DNA from: Punica granatum
Lineage: Eukaryota; Streptophyta; Magnoliopsida; Myrtales; Lythraceae
Assembly (NCBI RefSeq): GCF_007655135.1
Contig: NC_045134.1
Coordinates: forward strand, 10,746,982-10,810,981
Direction of reading: 5' to 3'
Length of the DNA stretch: 64,000 nucleotides
Shown: piece after piece, positions 42,242 to 53,449 of the stretch
Layout: the number at the start of each line of letters is the position of its first letter
Numbering within the stretch: position 1 is the first letter of the stretch
Made by a program: the position numbers and the translations under genes
Notes under the pieces: model-generated
The model's database searches: none
Told to the model about the DNA's origin: nothing
What the model saw: only the letters and a program-made list of their open reading frames with translations

Positions 42242-43578
42242 ATGATGGCAGCAGTGGCCTCTTCTCAGCAAAGCTTCCTTATTAACATCCTCAGTTCAAC
42301 CTACAAACCTCAGAGGAGTTTGTTCCTAAAACAGGGCAACCTTATCTCCTGCAAACACCCAGCACAAGATGATGATGACCGCAAGTTATGGTCTTCAAGG
42401 TAAGCATTCAGTGTATGATGTTATTAAATTCTTTCATTAACTCTGTTGAAAATCACTTAACGGTTGATGGGTACTTGAAATCTGACCCCCCAAAAAAAAA
42501 GTTATTTAGTTATTTATTTATTTATGTTGGATGGGAAAAGAGGTGAGAAGAATCAGCTAGCAAAGTTGGCAATGGTGGCACTAGCAGCAGGGGTCCTGAC
42601 GTTTGGATCAGTTGGGGATGCATCAGCTGCTAAGAGCGGTGGGAGAGTCGGCGGGCAAGCTTTCCGTTCGTCAGCCCCTAAGGCTTCTGCCCCGAGAGGC
42701 AACTCCAGGTTGGTTCTTTATGACTAATATGATGCTGATTATATTCTGCCTTCCGTATTTTGGATTAATAGGCTGTTTGGGCAAATTTATCGGACGGTTG
42801 TTGATCGGACTAGTTTCATCTGGATATGGCTAATCATTTCGAGAGTCAACGGAGGCATCTATTGGGAAATAATTGATCATTAGTGTAGTTTCTTTGACTT
42901 ATGGGCTGTGCTTAACTCACTTAGTGCAATTTCTATTGGAACTTCATCGGCCTTAGTGTTTGTCCCGTCTAGTATGATGCAAATTTAAAGTAATACTGTG
43001 GAGCTGCACTCTCTCTCTTTCTTTCCTGCTGAATTGGCATGATAGGTTCCTTTTGAACATAATCGATCGTCTATTGCCAAGCGAAAAGTATTCATCCGAA
43101 ATGGATCCCCAATGATCGTCGGATGTGGAAGCAAGTCCTGTCCACATAAAGAATAACTGGCAGTCTCTGAATGATGTCTCCTACTAGTTCATACCCGAGA
43201 AGACCTCGGTCATGTTCAATGACTGCTCAAGCTGTAGGATAGTCTCAGTTCACGATCCTAACAACTTTTCATTTTGAAATGAAGAAATCTCTTCTTCATT
43301 TACAACTCAATACAATCATCTTCTCCATTTGCAGGACGAACATTTACATTAATCCGCCAGTTGCCCCGCCATTGGTGGGCGGGTACGGGTATGGTTATGG
43401 GGTGCCCTTCTACGGTGGCTGGGGCTGGTCACCTTTTTCGTTCTTCGCCCCGGGTCCCAGTGTTGCAGTTGGCATCGGAGGTGGTTTCGACCTTTTGGCC
43501 CTTTTCTTATTTCTCGGTGCTGTAGCTGCTGTTGTCAGGAGATTCTTTGGGTCCAGGAACGAAGAAGATGATTACTAG
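42242..43578 (+). CDS. Plastid-targeted Gly/Pro-rich membrane protein, DUF1517/FLAP1-like motif
   Basis: Three exons, 42242-42399, 42541-42708 and 43335-43578, join in frame (phase 2, phase 2) to 189 residues. Residues 1-52 are rich in Ser, Gln and Lys, like a chloroplast transit peptide. A hydrophobic segment follows (MVALAAGVLTFGSVGDASAA) with an AxA-type site, as in thylakoid-directed or inner-membrane proteins. Then come SGGRVGGQAFRSS and a Gly/Tyr-rich stretch with YGGWGWSPFSFFAPGP, then a second hydrophobic helix (LLALFLFLGAVAAVV) and an acidic tail EEDDY. The motif combination resembles the N-terminal part of DUF1517 proteins such as FLAP1, but this protein is shorter and lacks the rest of that domain. 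The function is not known to me. The start is the first ATG of two adjacent ones. Intron 1, exon 2 and intron 2 are partly copied at 48884-49659. Confidence 0.8.
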
Positions 43579-44151
43579 ACAAGGATGTTCTTAGTTGCAA
43601 CGAATTTGTACTTAATATCTTATAGTTAAAGTGGTTGTCATGATACATTTACACAACTTGAAGAGGCATTAAGGTACCCAAGCACATAGATAACTATGTA
43701 AAACAGTTGATTCGGGATGATAAGAGATTTTGTAATTACGCTATTAACTAGGAATGGTGGTTGAGGGAAAGCAAATTTGTTTACATCTGTGATGCAATTT
43801 ACTTTGAATTGAGAGGTTCCTCGAGAATTGGTTGGGGGTGGGAATGAATGATCAGACAGCCTCAAGTGATAGATTAATGACTGCTCCAGTTCAATTCCTT
43901 TATAATAATCAGATAAACCAAGTTGGAGATGAAATGCGTATCAAGTTGCCAGGATGATAATTTTGTGGGACGAGATTTGGATTTTCTAATGATCCATTTT
44001 AGCCAGCAAAATGAAAAATGTTATCCCAATAGAAACCACAATTCTTCTTCCACCTGAAACTTTAGTATTGGAATATATATATATATATTTGCTCCCTTAC
44101 ATAAGTCTTCCTGATGTACATATACAGAATGTAAAGAATGATGTTGTTTTG

Positions 44152-44995
44152 TTAATCTATCAACTGAACAGCGGCGATGGCAGGAATTTTTTCCCTGAGT
44201 TTCTGTGTGAGAGCGACACGAACAGTCATAACCCCTGCTGCATGGCCACTCAATCTAACCTTGATGACGTAATCATCGATCTGAACCAGCTCGAGCACTC
44301 CCCCTCCCGTGCCTGCAAGATATGGCCGTATCACGGAAAGAACCTGAAATGCCATAAACGTACTTGCAACCTCAGCAAAAATGAACTATTATTTTATACA
44401 AACCCATCACTGAAAGATGATTCCATCTCTGACAATTGATTTTCGTAGAAGCTTACGCTATTCGTTGACAGAACTTAGAATCAATGGGATCTAAAACCGA
44501 TATAATAAGTACACAGAAGCAGGGGATTCTTAAAGTGCTAAAAACCAAAACCACGACCCGGTAAATGTTGAGCTACTGCTTCTCGTGAACGATTTCGTGG
44601 CTGGAATGTGCCAAATGTATGCCAAGAACCGATCACATTGAATGGGAGAGACTTAAGACATGTCTTTTTTTTGGGTGTGTGTGTGTGTGTGTTTACCTTT
44701 GCAATATTCTCTTCATTCAGCTCTAACCCAGTTTCAGTGTCCACAGTCTGCTCTACAGCCATGATTTCAGGTATTTTATCCCGAAGCCGAGTTTCAATTC
44801 CCATTTTCAGGGTCATCGTGGAGCTTGGGCAAGACCCACACGCTCCCTGGAGCTTCAGCACCACGATAAGGCCGTCTATCTCATGGAGTGCCACGTTTCC
44901 CCCGTCGGCCATCAAGCCCGGCCTCACCTCATGCAGAACCTTTTCCACATTCTCTTCAGTTAGTGGGAGCACGCAGCTTGGCGAGAATAAAACCC
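44152..44995 (-). CDS. NFU3: NFU3-like plastid Fe-S scaffold, transit exon not found
   Basis: NifU C-terminal-type scaffold that holds and delivers Fe-S clusters in plastids. Two exons are clear on the minus strand: 44995-44697 (upper edge tentative, at a cctag acceptor) and 44343-44152, with stop TAA. The first encodes [31 protein letters not shown] and the cluster-binding CGSC in [10 protein letters not shown]. The second encodes a degenerate second NFU repeat without the Cys pair, ending [12 protein letters not shown]. This two-repeat layout matches plastid NFU1-3; the wording is closest to NFU3. One change looks odd: SGHAAGV where plants usually have GPAAGV. I could not find an ATG with a transit peptide. 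The DNA at 45000-45235 has none, and a LINE relic starts at 45238. The gene may be 5'-truncated, or its first exon may be displaced. Confidence 0.85.
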
Positions 44996-45237
44996 CTAGC
45001 ACATTCAAGAACAATGCCATAAGCCATCTGCCGCAATATTACAATCAACCAAATCACAGCATCCGAAAGTAAACCAAGCAGGTGTTTTATCATCATGGCA
45101 AACCCCAGATTATAATCAGTGTGTATGTTAGGCTTTAACATGTTGTAACAATCGAAAGGTGCAGAGAGGTAGACAAGTAGACACTGCTAAAACATTGGGG
45201 AGAATGAATTCTGAATGAAGCAATTATCTGCCTGATG

Positions 45238-46190
45238 CCTCCGGGAATTCCTCACGTTAAACTCGATATGAGCAAGTGGTACGACCGGGTAGATTGGAAC
45301 TGCATTGAAGCGATGCTTACTCACATGGGCTTCCCCTCCCAATTTACCCACTGGATTATGGAGCGTATCTCTACAGTTTCATTCTCTACACTGGTGAATG
45401 GTCGGATGTTCGTGACTTTTAACTCATCACGTGGCCTCCGGCCAGGCGATCCTCTTTCCCCATACTTGTTTATACTCTGCTCCAATGCCTTATCAGAAAA
45501 TTTACTCGCAACACAAAGACAAGGACAGCTTCAGGGAGTGAGACCACAAAAAACTATGGAAGGAATATCACATTTATTGTTCACCGATGATAGCCTCTTG
45601 CTCCTTGAGGCAAAGAAGTCGAATTTGGAGTCTGTTACTCGCATCTTGTCGGACTACGAGGCTGTGTCAGGTCAGCAAATTACTTTTCATAAATCAAGTG
45701 TTTTGTTCAGCAGAAATACAGGAAGTAGCATCCAGAAATTTGTTCTCTACCCAATTGCAATTAGCTGATATGGAACCCAGGGACAAATACCTTGGTCTCC
45801 CCCTCTGCTGGAAACATCAAGGACGCCAAGCAGCCAATCTGATTTGTAATCGAATCAGGGGAAGGATCCAAGGATGGATGGCACGCTTCCTCAGCCCAGC
45901 AGGTCACGAAGTGCTCATTAAATCCACACTGTCCTCTATTCCTACTTACACATTCTCTTGTATGCTATTATCTCGCACGGTTCTCCACCGTGTAGAGTCT
46001 CTAGTCCGCAATTTTTGGTGGGCAGGATCAGATAACAAAAGAGGCATTGCATGGATAAAGTGGTCTGAGGTGACAAAACCGAAAAGTCAAGGTGGGTTGG
46101 GATCCGCAGCCGGAGGAATTTAATGTGGCATTACATACAAAACAGACATGGCGCCTCCTTACGAATGAAAACTCTATTTGGGCAATTTTA
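45238..46190 (+). mobile_element. LINE (L1-type) reverse-transcriptase relic
   Basis: The frame starting at 45235 gives KLDMSKWYDRVDW, then GLRPGDPLSPYLFI, then HLLFTDDSLLLLEA. These are the reverse-transcriptase blocks of a non-LTR element; the catalytic Y/FADD motif is FTDD. Near 45760 the frame shifts to one with KYLGLPLCW, GWMARFLSPAGHEVLIKS and NFWWAGSDNKRGIAWIKW. Near 46100 it shifts again to FNVALHTKQTWRLLTNENS. Both ends are missing and the frames are broken, so it is dead. It lies upstream of NFU3, in the opposite orientation to that gene. Confidence 0.9.
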
Positions 46191-46222
46191 ATTGTATAAA
46201 ATTACATTTCTATCCGATTTTA

Positions 46223-46266
46223 TCTTCTTCTTCTTCTTCTTCTTCTTCTTCTTCTTCTTCTTCTTT
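46223..46266 (+). repeat. (TTC)n microsatellite
   Basis: About 13 TTC triplets followed by a short T run. Confidence 0.95.
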
Positions 46267-47913
46267 TTTTTGCCATTTTGCATCTGTGTTTAACAAAATT
46301 ATATTTTTCTTCATGAGTTGACTAGTCATGAAAAGTAAATTTATAAAATCGTAAAATTCATAGATTTGATTTTTGAGCACAATGTTCCATATTATATAAG
46401 TATTATTAGAGCCCATAAAATGTCCCATCCAATTAAACCCCAAATTCAATCCATCATAAGTTTGATAAATTTCAACTGGACCTATAAGTAACTAGACGTA
46501 TATTCACTCCAACAGCTTAGTTGATAAGGAGTGGAACCCATCCCTATCAATTATGTTCTTCAGTTTTCCTCTTTATTTTTCCTGTTGAATATCACCTTAT
46601 TGGAACTCGCTTAGCGTTCCTGACTTTAAGGTTTTGATGCGGTGGATTACTTTTGTAGCATATTGAGGTTTAATCTCTAACACAGCAAGCTATTTTATGT
46701 TCTTGACGAATCCCTTAAATACTTTTTCTTCCATCGACATTTACAGAGATCGTATCTATTCCATCTGACCACCAGCAATCAATCAATCAGCAGATTTTAA
46801 AATCAACTGAAGGGTCATCTTCTTCTTAATTCTTCTTTTTTCTGTTCTCATCGACTCAGGTAAGCCAACAAGTGCGCCGACTCGTTCACTAGTTTTGTGC
46901 TCAAACAAAAGCTAGGAGTTCATGTCCTTCCACATGCGATGCCAATTAGCTATCTCTTTCTGCTTCCAATGATGATGTATCGAACGTCCGTGCCCCATAT
47001 ATCTTCCTATCTCTTGATTTAATTTACTTTGTATGGGGATTAGGCCATGCTTTTCTACCGAAAAATGTGAAGGGTCACGAACAGCAAACACAGCTTCTCT
47101 CCTTCTTGAGATTAAACCATAGTATACAAATATGAGATCTCTATCTAATCTGGTCTCCAACGACCTTAAAATATTTTATTCATTACATCAAAATTCACCA
47201 TTACAGTCAAATATAAAGCTCTCTTTGAAGCACAGTAGAAATGATCTGGATTTCATAACTTTCTCCATCTAGCCGGACATGTCTGTTTGGCCTAATTTCA
47301 GAATTGATGCATAGAAAGGAAGCAAGAAAACTGTATTATTATGTAGGGCACACTTGATATGACAATCAGAATGAGTTACGAATCAAAGTAAGTTGCTTTA
47401 GGTATCTCACGAGGCAAATTCACATTACGAAAGTTCTTTAGGCATCTCATGAGGCAAATTTACATTTACAAAGCATGTCGAGAGCGCCAAACATTGAGCT
47501 TTGACTCCAGTTTGGACCCTGGAAGAAGGCAGAGTTAAAATATATCACATACTAGTCTTTGAGCAGCAAATATTACGTTTCCTAAAATCATACATAATTT
47601 TCAGATTAAGGTAATCGAGAAATATATTGATTACCTTAGGGATGAACAGAGTTATCAGCCTACATGTGTGTACATAACTGTCTCTTCTTGTAGATTCAAG
47701 AGTTCTCACTCCCATCCCCTGCAGTTGTAAAGCATGATGGTATTCAAAAATTAGTTCTTCAGCACTTAAAGACAAAATTACTGATTAAGAAAATGAAAAT
47801 AGTTTTACAGAATGAAGTGGGATTAGGAAGACATACATGATTTCAAATGTTACATCCTTTCTATCGAAGTAAGACAACTCCTCGAAATGTATTTGTAGAT
47901 GAACAATCTTCGG
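46267..47913. other. No supportable gene
   Basis: Minus-strand ORFs at 46912-47160 and 47545-47775 have fairly balanced composition but no motif I can name. A short direct repeat occurs at 47402-47422 and 47443-47463 (catctca.gaggcaaatt). They may belong to the decayed resistance gene or to other displaced exons. Confidence 0.45.
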
Positions 47914-48378
47914 CTAATCTGTTCCTGTATCCTTGACGCATGCTTCTTCTAAGCGAGGGCATCCTGCAATCCTCACACGCTCTAGGGATTTGAGCTTTGA
48001 TATCTCTTCGAGCAGAGTTATCAAACTGCCGCACTGAATGATTTCAAGCCTGCTAAGCGATAGCAGATCTCCTATCCACCCTGGCAAAGCCACGAGATTA
48101 CTCGAGTTACTGAGGTAGAGCACCTCAAGAATGGTGAGATGAAGAAGCCAATCCGGCAGCGATATGAGTTTCAGGATTCCATAGATCACTAGACATCGGA
48201 GGCTCGTAAGTGCTTGAAATTGCAGAGCATTCCCATTCTCATCGACAGAGAGACCAAGCTGGCTGCACTCCCTAATACAAAGTCGTTTAAGCTTGTTCAG
48301 ATTTTGCATGCCATGAGACAGAGAGGTCAACTTGGGGCAACGAGCAATTGTCATTCTAGAGAGAGAAACGAGCTCATG
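47914..48378 (-). pseudogene. LRR tail of an NBS-LRR disease-resistance gene
   Basis: On the minus strand an open frame encodes several leucine-rich repeats of the CC-NBS-LRR kind. Recognisable pieces are LTSLRCLVIYG, LPDWLLHLTILEVLYL, LPGWIGDLLSLSRLEI and KLKSLERVRIAGCPRLEEAC, ending at a stop. No NBS motifs (P-loop, GLPL, MHD) were seen upstream on the same strand, where the sequence becomes unrelated at about 48400. It is a fragment of an innate immune receptor gene, probably non-functional. Confidence 0.8.
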
Positions 48379-48883
48379 CAGCCGAGCTGGGTCATTTCTA
48401 GAATGGGCCTTAATATGAGCTGGGCCTGTTGGGGTCAATAAGGCCTGAATTACTTTTATGTCTATACAAAGCCGATGTATATATGCGTCTGAAATTTTAC
48501 TTTTCAACTCGCAATCTCAAAGCTATACATGGTAGTGTTGTGCGGTGGTTATTATCTATGTTCAGTGTTCTCAGACATTATTTTGTCTCTGAGGTTTACT
48601 TTATCTTTCCAACACTATGAATTCCATCCACAGAGGTTATGCATTTATCGACTGAGGCCTGAAAATTTCGAAACCGCATTGTGCACTCATCGCTATTGCC
48701 CTTATGAATCATGGATGAACCAGGTCGATTTAGGAAAAGTCGGCACCCTTTATGATGCATGTTCTATTTTTTATAATCTGACCCATCTTGTCATCGAGGT
48801 CAATTTCTTTAGCTTTTATCATCTGACCTCACTACCTGTGATAAAGGAAACTACAACGGGATATATGATTTAATTTATTTTAA
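48379..48883. other. Spacer between resistance-gene fragment and gene copy
   Basis: A 114-codon plus-strand ORF at 48529-48873 has no recognisable motif. I see no other structure. Confidence 0.4.
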
Positions 48884-49659
48884 ATGATGTTATTAATTTC
48901 TTTCATTAACTCTGTTGAAAATCACTTAACGGTTGATGGGTACTTGATCTGACCCCCCAAAAAAAAAGTTATTTAGTTATTTATTTATTTATTTATGTTG
49001 GATGGGAAAAGAGGTGAGAAGAATCAGCTAGCAAAGTTGGCAATGGTGGCACTAGCAGCAGGGGTCCTGACGTTTGGATCAGTTGGGGATGCATCAGCTG
49101 CTAAGAGCGGTGGGAGAGTCGGCGGGCAAGCTTTCCGTTCGTCAGCCCCGAGAGGCAACTCCAGGTTGGTTCTTTATGACTAATATGATGCTGATTATAT
49201 TCTGCCTTCCGTATTTTGGATTAATAGGCTGTTTGGGCAAATTTATCGGACGGTTGTTGATCGGACTAGTTTCATCTGGATATGGCTAATCATTTCGAGA
49301 GTCAACGGAGGCATCTATTGGGAAATAATTGATCATTAGTGTAGTTTCTTTGACTTATGGGCTGTGCTTAACTCACTTAGTGCAATTTCTATTGGAACTT
49401 CATCGGCCTTAGTGTTTGTCCCGTCTAGTATGATGCAAATTTAAAGTAATACTGTGGAGCTGCACTCTCTCTCTTTCTTTCTTTCCTGCTGAATTGGCAT
49501 GATAGGTTCCTTTTGAACATAATCGATCGTCTATTGCCAAGCGAAAAGTATTCATCCGAAATGGATCCCCAATGATCGTCGGATGCGGAAGCAAGTCCTG
49601 TCCACATAAAGAATAACTGGCAGTCCCTGAATAATGTCTCCTACTGGTTCATACCCGAG
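48884..49659 (+). pseudogene. Partial copy of the 42-43 kb plastid protein gene
   Basis: Nearly identical to 42415-43199: the end of intron 1, all of exon 2 and part of intron 2. Exon 1 (start codon, transit peptide) and exon 3 (membrane helix, stop) are absent. Exon 2 here has lost 15 bases, removing five residues (PKASA region) without breaking the frame, between short gcccc repeats. A few substitutions and a longer CTTT run are the other changes. The high identity indicates a recent event. It cannot encode the full protein. Confidence 0.9.
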
Positions 49660-49841
49660 TCCTTCACCATTTCCTCCATTTAGTCCTTCACCTTCCTCCA
49701 CTATAACAAGTCGTGAAGAGTCATTTAAGATTTTCTCATCTTTCATTCTATTTCAGTTTGCTTCATTGTCTATTTCAAGAAAAATGACTAGCTAGTCACA
49801 GAGAGAAGTGCTAATATTTTCTAGTGATTCCTTGAATTGAA

Positions 49842-50102
49842 TCCAGTGTGAGACCCGGTATAAAAAAATATCCATACACATATGCATATATATATATATA
49901 TATATGTTGGATGTTTTTATGTTGCCGAGGAAAAAAAAAATTAGGGTGAAGAGGGCCCCACGTGGCCCTCATTCCCCCAAAAGTCATCCTGCCACCGCCA
50001 TTCTTTTTTTTTTTTTAAATTTCAATTGTACTCTTTCTTCCTTCCTTCCTGCGTTTTTGCTCTGTTTTGAGATAGAAAAATCGAAGAAGAAACAGAGAAC
50101 AG

Positions 50103-50139
<37 letters not shown>

Positions 50140-51593
50140 AGAGAGAAAGAGAGGTATAGAGGGACAGAGAGAAAGGGAAATAGAGAATTCGATCGAGAGT
50201 CGGGATGGAGTTTACCCGAAGGTAAGGACCGGAGTGGAACCTTGCTTCATCAATTTGCTGAATCTCGATCAATTGCTTTGTTCGTCTTCTGAATTTTGAT
50301 TGAACTCTATGTGATTCGAATTTCTAGTTGTGGGGAAAGGTCGATTTGTTCTGAGTTTAGCCATCGTATCGGATGCGGGAAGCTATGGGTTTCCTTTCTT
50401 TTCCTTTTTCATTGTCCTGTTTTTGGTTGGGGGAAATCCTATCTTGCCGTCGAACATAGGATAAGGATTTCTGAAATCCTTCCTACCTCCTATCGCCCAC
50501 TAAATGCATTTTCCTTCATTTATTTATTTATTTTTGGTAATGCTAATGCTTAGCTAAAGCTAAACTAGCTGTTGAAGAACAGAGCCCTCCCTGAAAAAAT
50601 AAAACCCAAGACAAAAAAAAAAAAAAAACAATGAAAGAGACGTGGGAACTGGGAAGCTTCAAGGAGGAAGAATAAATAAATAATTACAAATTAAATATTA
50701 TGGGCCTAGAGAATATTGGAGGCCTTATGGGCTTACTAATTCCAAGTCTACATTAGCATATCAGCCCATTAGCAATTTTGTTGGTTGAGATATCCATTAA
50801 ACCGGCTCTATTGTGTAAAGAACACCAGTTCCCACTCAAAATGATTTAGTGTAAAGGGTTTCTAGATTTATGGCTAGCCAATCTACCTTGTTTAGACCAA
50901 TGCCGAGAAAGAATTATAGAACTTAACTCTCACCATGAATTTTCTTGTAATTTTATTTTCCGGCTTAATAGGGGAGCTGGGGATGGGTATCTAATAGGTA
51001 AACCGTGTAAAGTCGGCACAACCCTATAAGGACATAAAGTTCAGTAATTACAATTACTTTTGAGTGAAATTAATTACAATTACTTCTTCGTGAATGGGAA
51101 TTTTGAAAATCTAACATGTATGTGGAGTAAAAAAAAAACCAGATAAATTTTATTTTCGTCTAAGCATATACTATAGATATACGGATATTGTCCCTTTTTG
51201 GATTCAGTAGAATGAAACCTTAATTAGAAGAAGCATGATAATCAGGTACTTTGGTGGTTCAAAGGGAGAGCTCCTAGTAAGTAAGTAGTGGCTTATGAAT
51301 CAAAACATTCATTTGCACATTTTGAATGTTGAACAATGGGAAAAGCCGTGCCAAAACAAAGTGGAATAACTGGAACTAAGTTAAGGAGTAAGGGTTGAAC
51401 TAGGACGAGAAGAGTATCTTGGCTGTCATATGATTAGATACTTGGTGGTGTGATATACGTTTATAAATTGGTTTCCTGTTAAATTTAATATCTGTCAGGG
51501 ATGGAGTATATCAAAGCCATGTATCTCGAGGACTTCAACTTGGTGATTTATTTTTTGGAGTTATCGATGAGTACTTCATTCCATTGTAAAATG

Positions 51594-51626
<33 letters not shown>

Positions 51627-52997
51627 AATACTCTATTCCTTTGTAAAATGAAGTATTATATTGATATAAATTATTTAAGAAACATATTGTGATAATTAGA
51701 GATTAAGAAATTGGTCTTGCTACTTCATGTGAAAAGGATTTGAGAGATATTGCCTTTTATGTTCATTTTGATTTGAGATATGCAGTGTGATTGTGTATGC
51801 TGATTGTGTATGAAATATATGATGATAATATGTTGTCATTGTAATGTGATTGAGATTGTGTTTTTGTGTGATGATATATGAGGTGAGATAGCATGATTGC
51901 AATTGATTATGCTTGTGTTGTTGTTTAACTATAGCCATGGGACCGCTGGACCCGGCGGATTATAAAATGGGCATGATCGGCCTCTGGACCTGGCGGAATA
52001 CAAATAGGGGCCCGATCGGCCGCTGGACTCGGCGGAATGCAAATAGGGGCCAGATCGGTCGCTGGACTCGGCGAAATAGAAAAAGGGGCCCGATCGGCTG
52101 CTCGACCGGCGGAATAAAAATTGAGGTCAACTCTTACCGCTAGAGGTTAATAGGCGGCCCCTGCTTGTGAGACATGGATATTGGGAGTTGAGGATGATAT
52201 GAATGAGATGTGCGGGGTCACGGTACCGTCATAACTCTGTTGCGAGGAAATGCAACCCTATGGCTATATTGATTGGTGGTGTTGTATATTGTTTGTCTGG
52301 TATGATTGTTGAAATTGCTGTAAATGTGATGATTTTGAGATTGTTCAAAGTTGTTCCGTAAAAGTCGTATTGTTTACTGAAGCTTGACTTAGTTAATGTA
52401 TGAGTGTTAGTGGTGCTGAGTTAATAGTTAATTCTAATACTATTATGATAATTGATTGTTTACGAATGAATTTAGTAATTATTTGTATGTATTGTATAAT
52501 ATGCTATGTTGGTGAATTAAATGACGGACTTGGTTATACTAGTATTATCTATATGAATATTTGGTTATTTAAATATATATATATATATATTACTTAATAT
52601 TAATTCATTTTACTTTGTAATATAGTACTCACTGAAATGCAGCTCACACCCTGCATATATTTTTCCAGATAAGCTTCTAATTGCGTGGAAGAACTACTTT
52701 TTGATATCGGCGATCAGCTCGGCAAGCTAGGTAGGGACTTTAGTTATTTGACAGGTATTCTTTTTGTATAGAATTACTCGAGAATGTTACGACCTGAAGA
52801 TTTTGTTTAGTCGTATTGCTGATATGAGAGCGAAAAAGAAATCTCCGGAAAAGTGTATATACATATTAGAGTTAATGGGTTATATACTTTCGAAATTTAT
52901 GAGAATCAGGTTTTTATGTGAGTAGTTCTTATATGATAATGGATTCGAGGAAATACAGGGGAAACTTTACTGCAAAATTTCGAGTCGTGACATCCAG
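49842..52997 (+). mobile_element. Solo LTR of a Ty3/gypsy-type retrotransposon, 3.1 kb
   Basis: tccag at 49842-49846 and tccag at 52993-52997 form a 5-bp target duplication. The element starts TGTGAGACCCGG (49847) and ends CGAGTCGTGACA (52992), so it has TG...CA ends of the kind seen in plant gypsy LTRs. No gag or pol motifs and no second LTR are present, which indicates a single recombined LTR. It contains a GA microsatellite (50105-50136), an ATG in a leader-like context at 50205, and a 39-bp tandem array (51940-52125). Short ORFs inside have no recognisable product. The strand is taken from the order TGTGAGACCC to GTGACA. Confidence 0.8.
51940..52125 (+). repeat. 39-bp minisatellite inside the LTR
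   Basis: The word gctggactcggcgg or a close variant recurs at about 51946, 51984, 52023, 52062 and 52101, at steps of 38, 39, 39 and 39. The units are GC-rich in an AT-rich LTR. Because 39 is a multiple of three, the track reads as a repeated 13-residue peptide (GPIGRWTRRNANR-like); there is no sign that it is translated. Confidence 0.85.
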
Positions 52998-53159
52998 CTA
53001 GCTAATCGGAGGCATATGCTAAATTGGCTAAAGCTAACCATCTATTGCTAGCCGTAATTCCTTTTCTTGAATTTCATTTTTCCCCTAAATTTTTAGATTA
53101 CTAATTTTTGACATTATTTGAAGGTTTCACATCAACGTTGAGTACACCAAATGCAGAGT

Positions 53160-53235
53160 CAGCTACCGTGTCGTCGAAAATAGGAGTGGTGAGTCAGAGT
53201 CAGCTACCACGTCATTGAAAATAGGAGTGGTGATT
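53160..53235. repeat. Short tandem repeat next to orphan exon
   Basis: agagtcagctaccgtgtcg (53155) followed by aaaataggagtggtg is repeated as agagtcagctaccacgtca and aaaataggagtggtg about 43 bp later, directly beside the splice donor of the orphan exon. Confidence 0.75.
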
Positions 53236-53243
53236 GTACTTAC

Positions 53244-53341
53244 TTTTTGCTCAGTGTCTCTGAAGCGGCGGAAGCATCGCCGCTGTCCACCGACATGTCC
53301 GCGACTGCCTTCGCCGCGTCGTCTGCGGAGCCACCCTCCAT
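53244..53341 (-). CDS. KRS-1: Orphan first exon of lysyl-tRNA synthetase
   Basis: On the minus strand an ATG at 53341 opens MEGGSADDAAKAV, then SVDSGDASAASETLSKK, and ends in a strong donor, AA|GTAAGT, at 53244. The acidic, Ser/Ala-rich start MEG...(D)AAKAV and the terminal SKK match the first exon of plant cytosolic lysyl-tRNA synthetase, where ALKKE-type sequence follows. A purine/pyrimidine-rich leader lies upstream (53342-53450). No lysine-rich second exon is visible to the left on this strand: a 3.1-kb solo LTR begins 250 bp into the intron, and unrelated genes follow. The remainder of a synthetase gene is at 2596-6075 on the plus strand. It lies downstream of the phytyltransferase gene on the same strand. 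Confidence 0.75.
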
Positions 53342-53449
53342 GGTTCCGGCTGGTGCGAAAAGCAAAGAGAAAGGATGGGGTCGATGACGGTGGAGAAGAA
53401 GATGGAGAACTGATTCCTCGGAGAGTTTGCGTATGAATGAGCTCTAATG

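Noticed and set aside
45235..46123. Functional reverse transcriptase
   Set aside because: Two frameshifts, a changed FADD motif and missing ends show it is a relic.
46912..47160. 82-codon minus-strand ORF considered as a missing NFU3 or synthetase exon
   Set aside because: Its sequence has neither a transit-peptide character followed by NFU motifs nor the lysine-rich synthetase extension.
50015..50299. ORFs of 85 and 131 codons inside the solo LTR, and an ATG followed by a donor-like site at 50205
   Set aside because: They arise from GA/CT low-complexity sequence; no coding motif, and the whole interval lies within the LTR bounded by the tccag duplication.
51940..52125. CRISPR-like array of 39-bp spaced repeats
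   Set aside because: The units are contiguous tandem copies without unique spacers, in a plant LTR.
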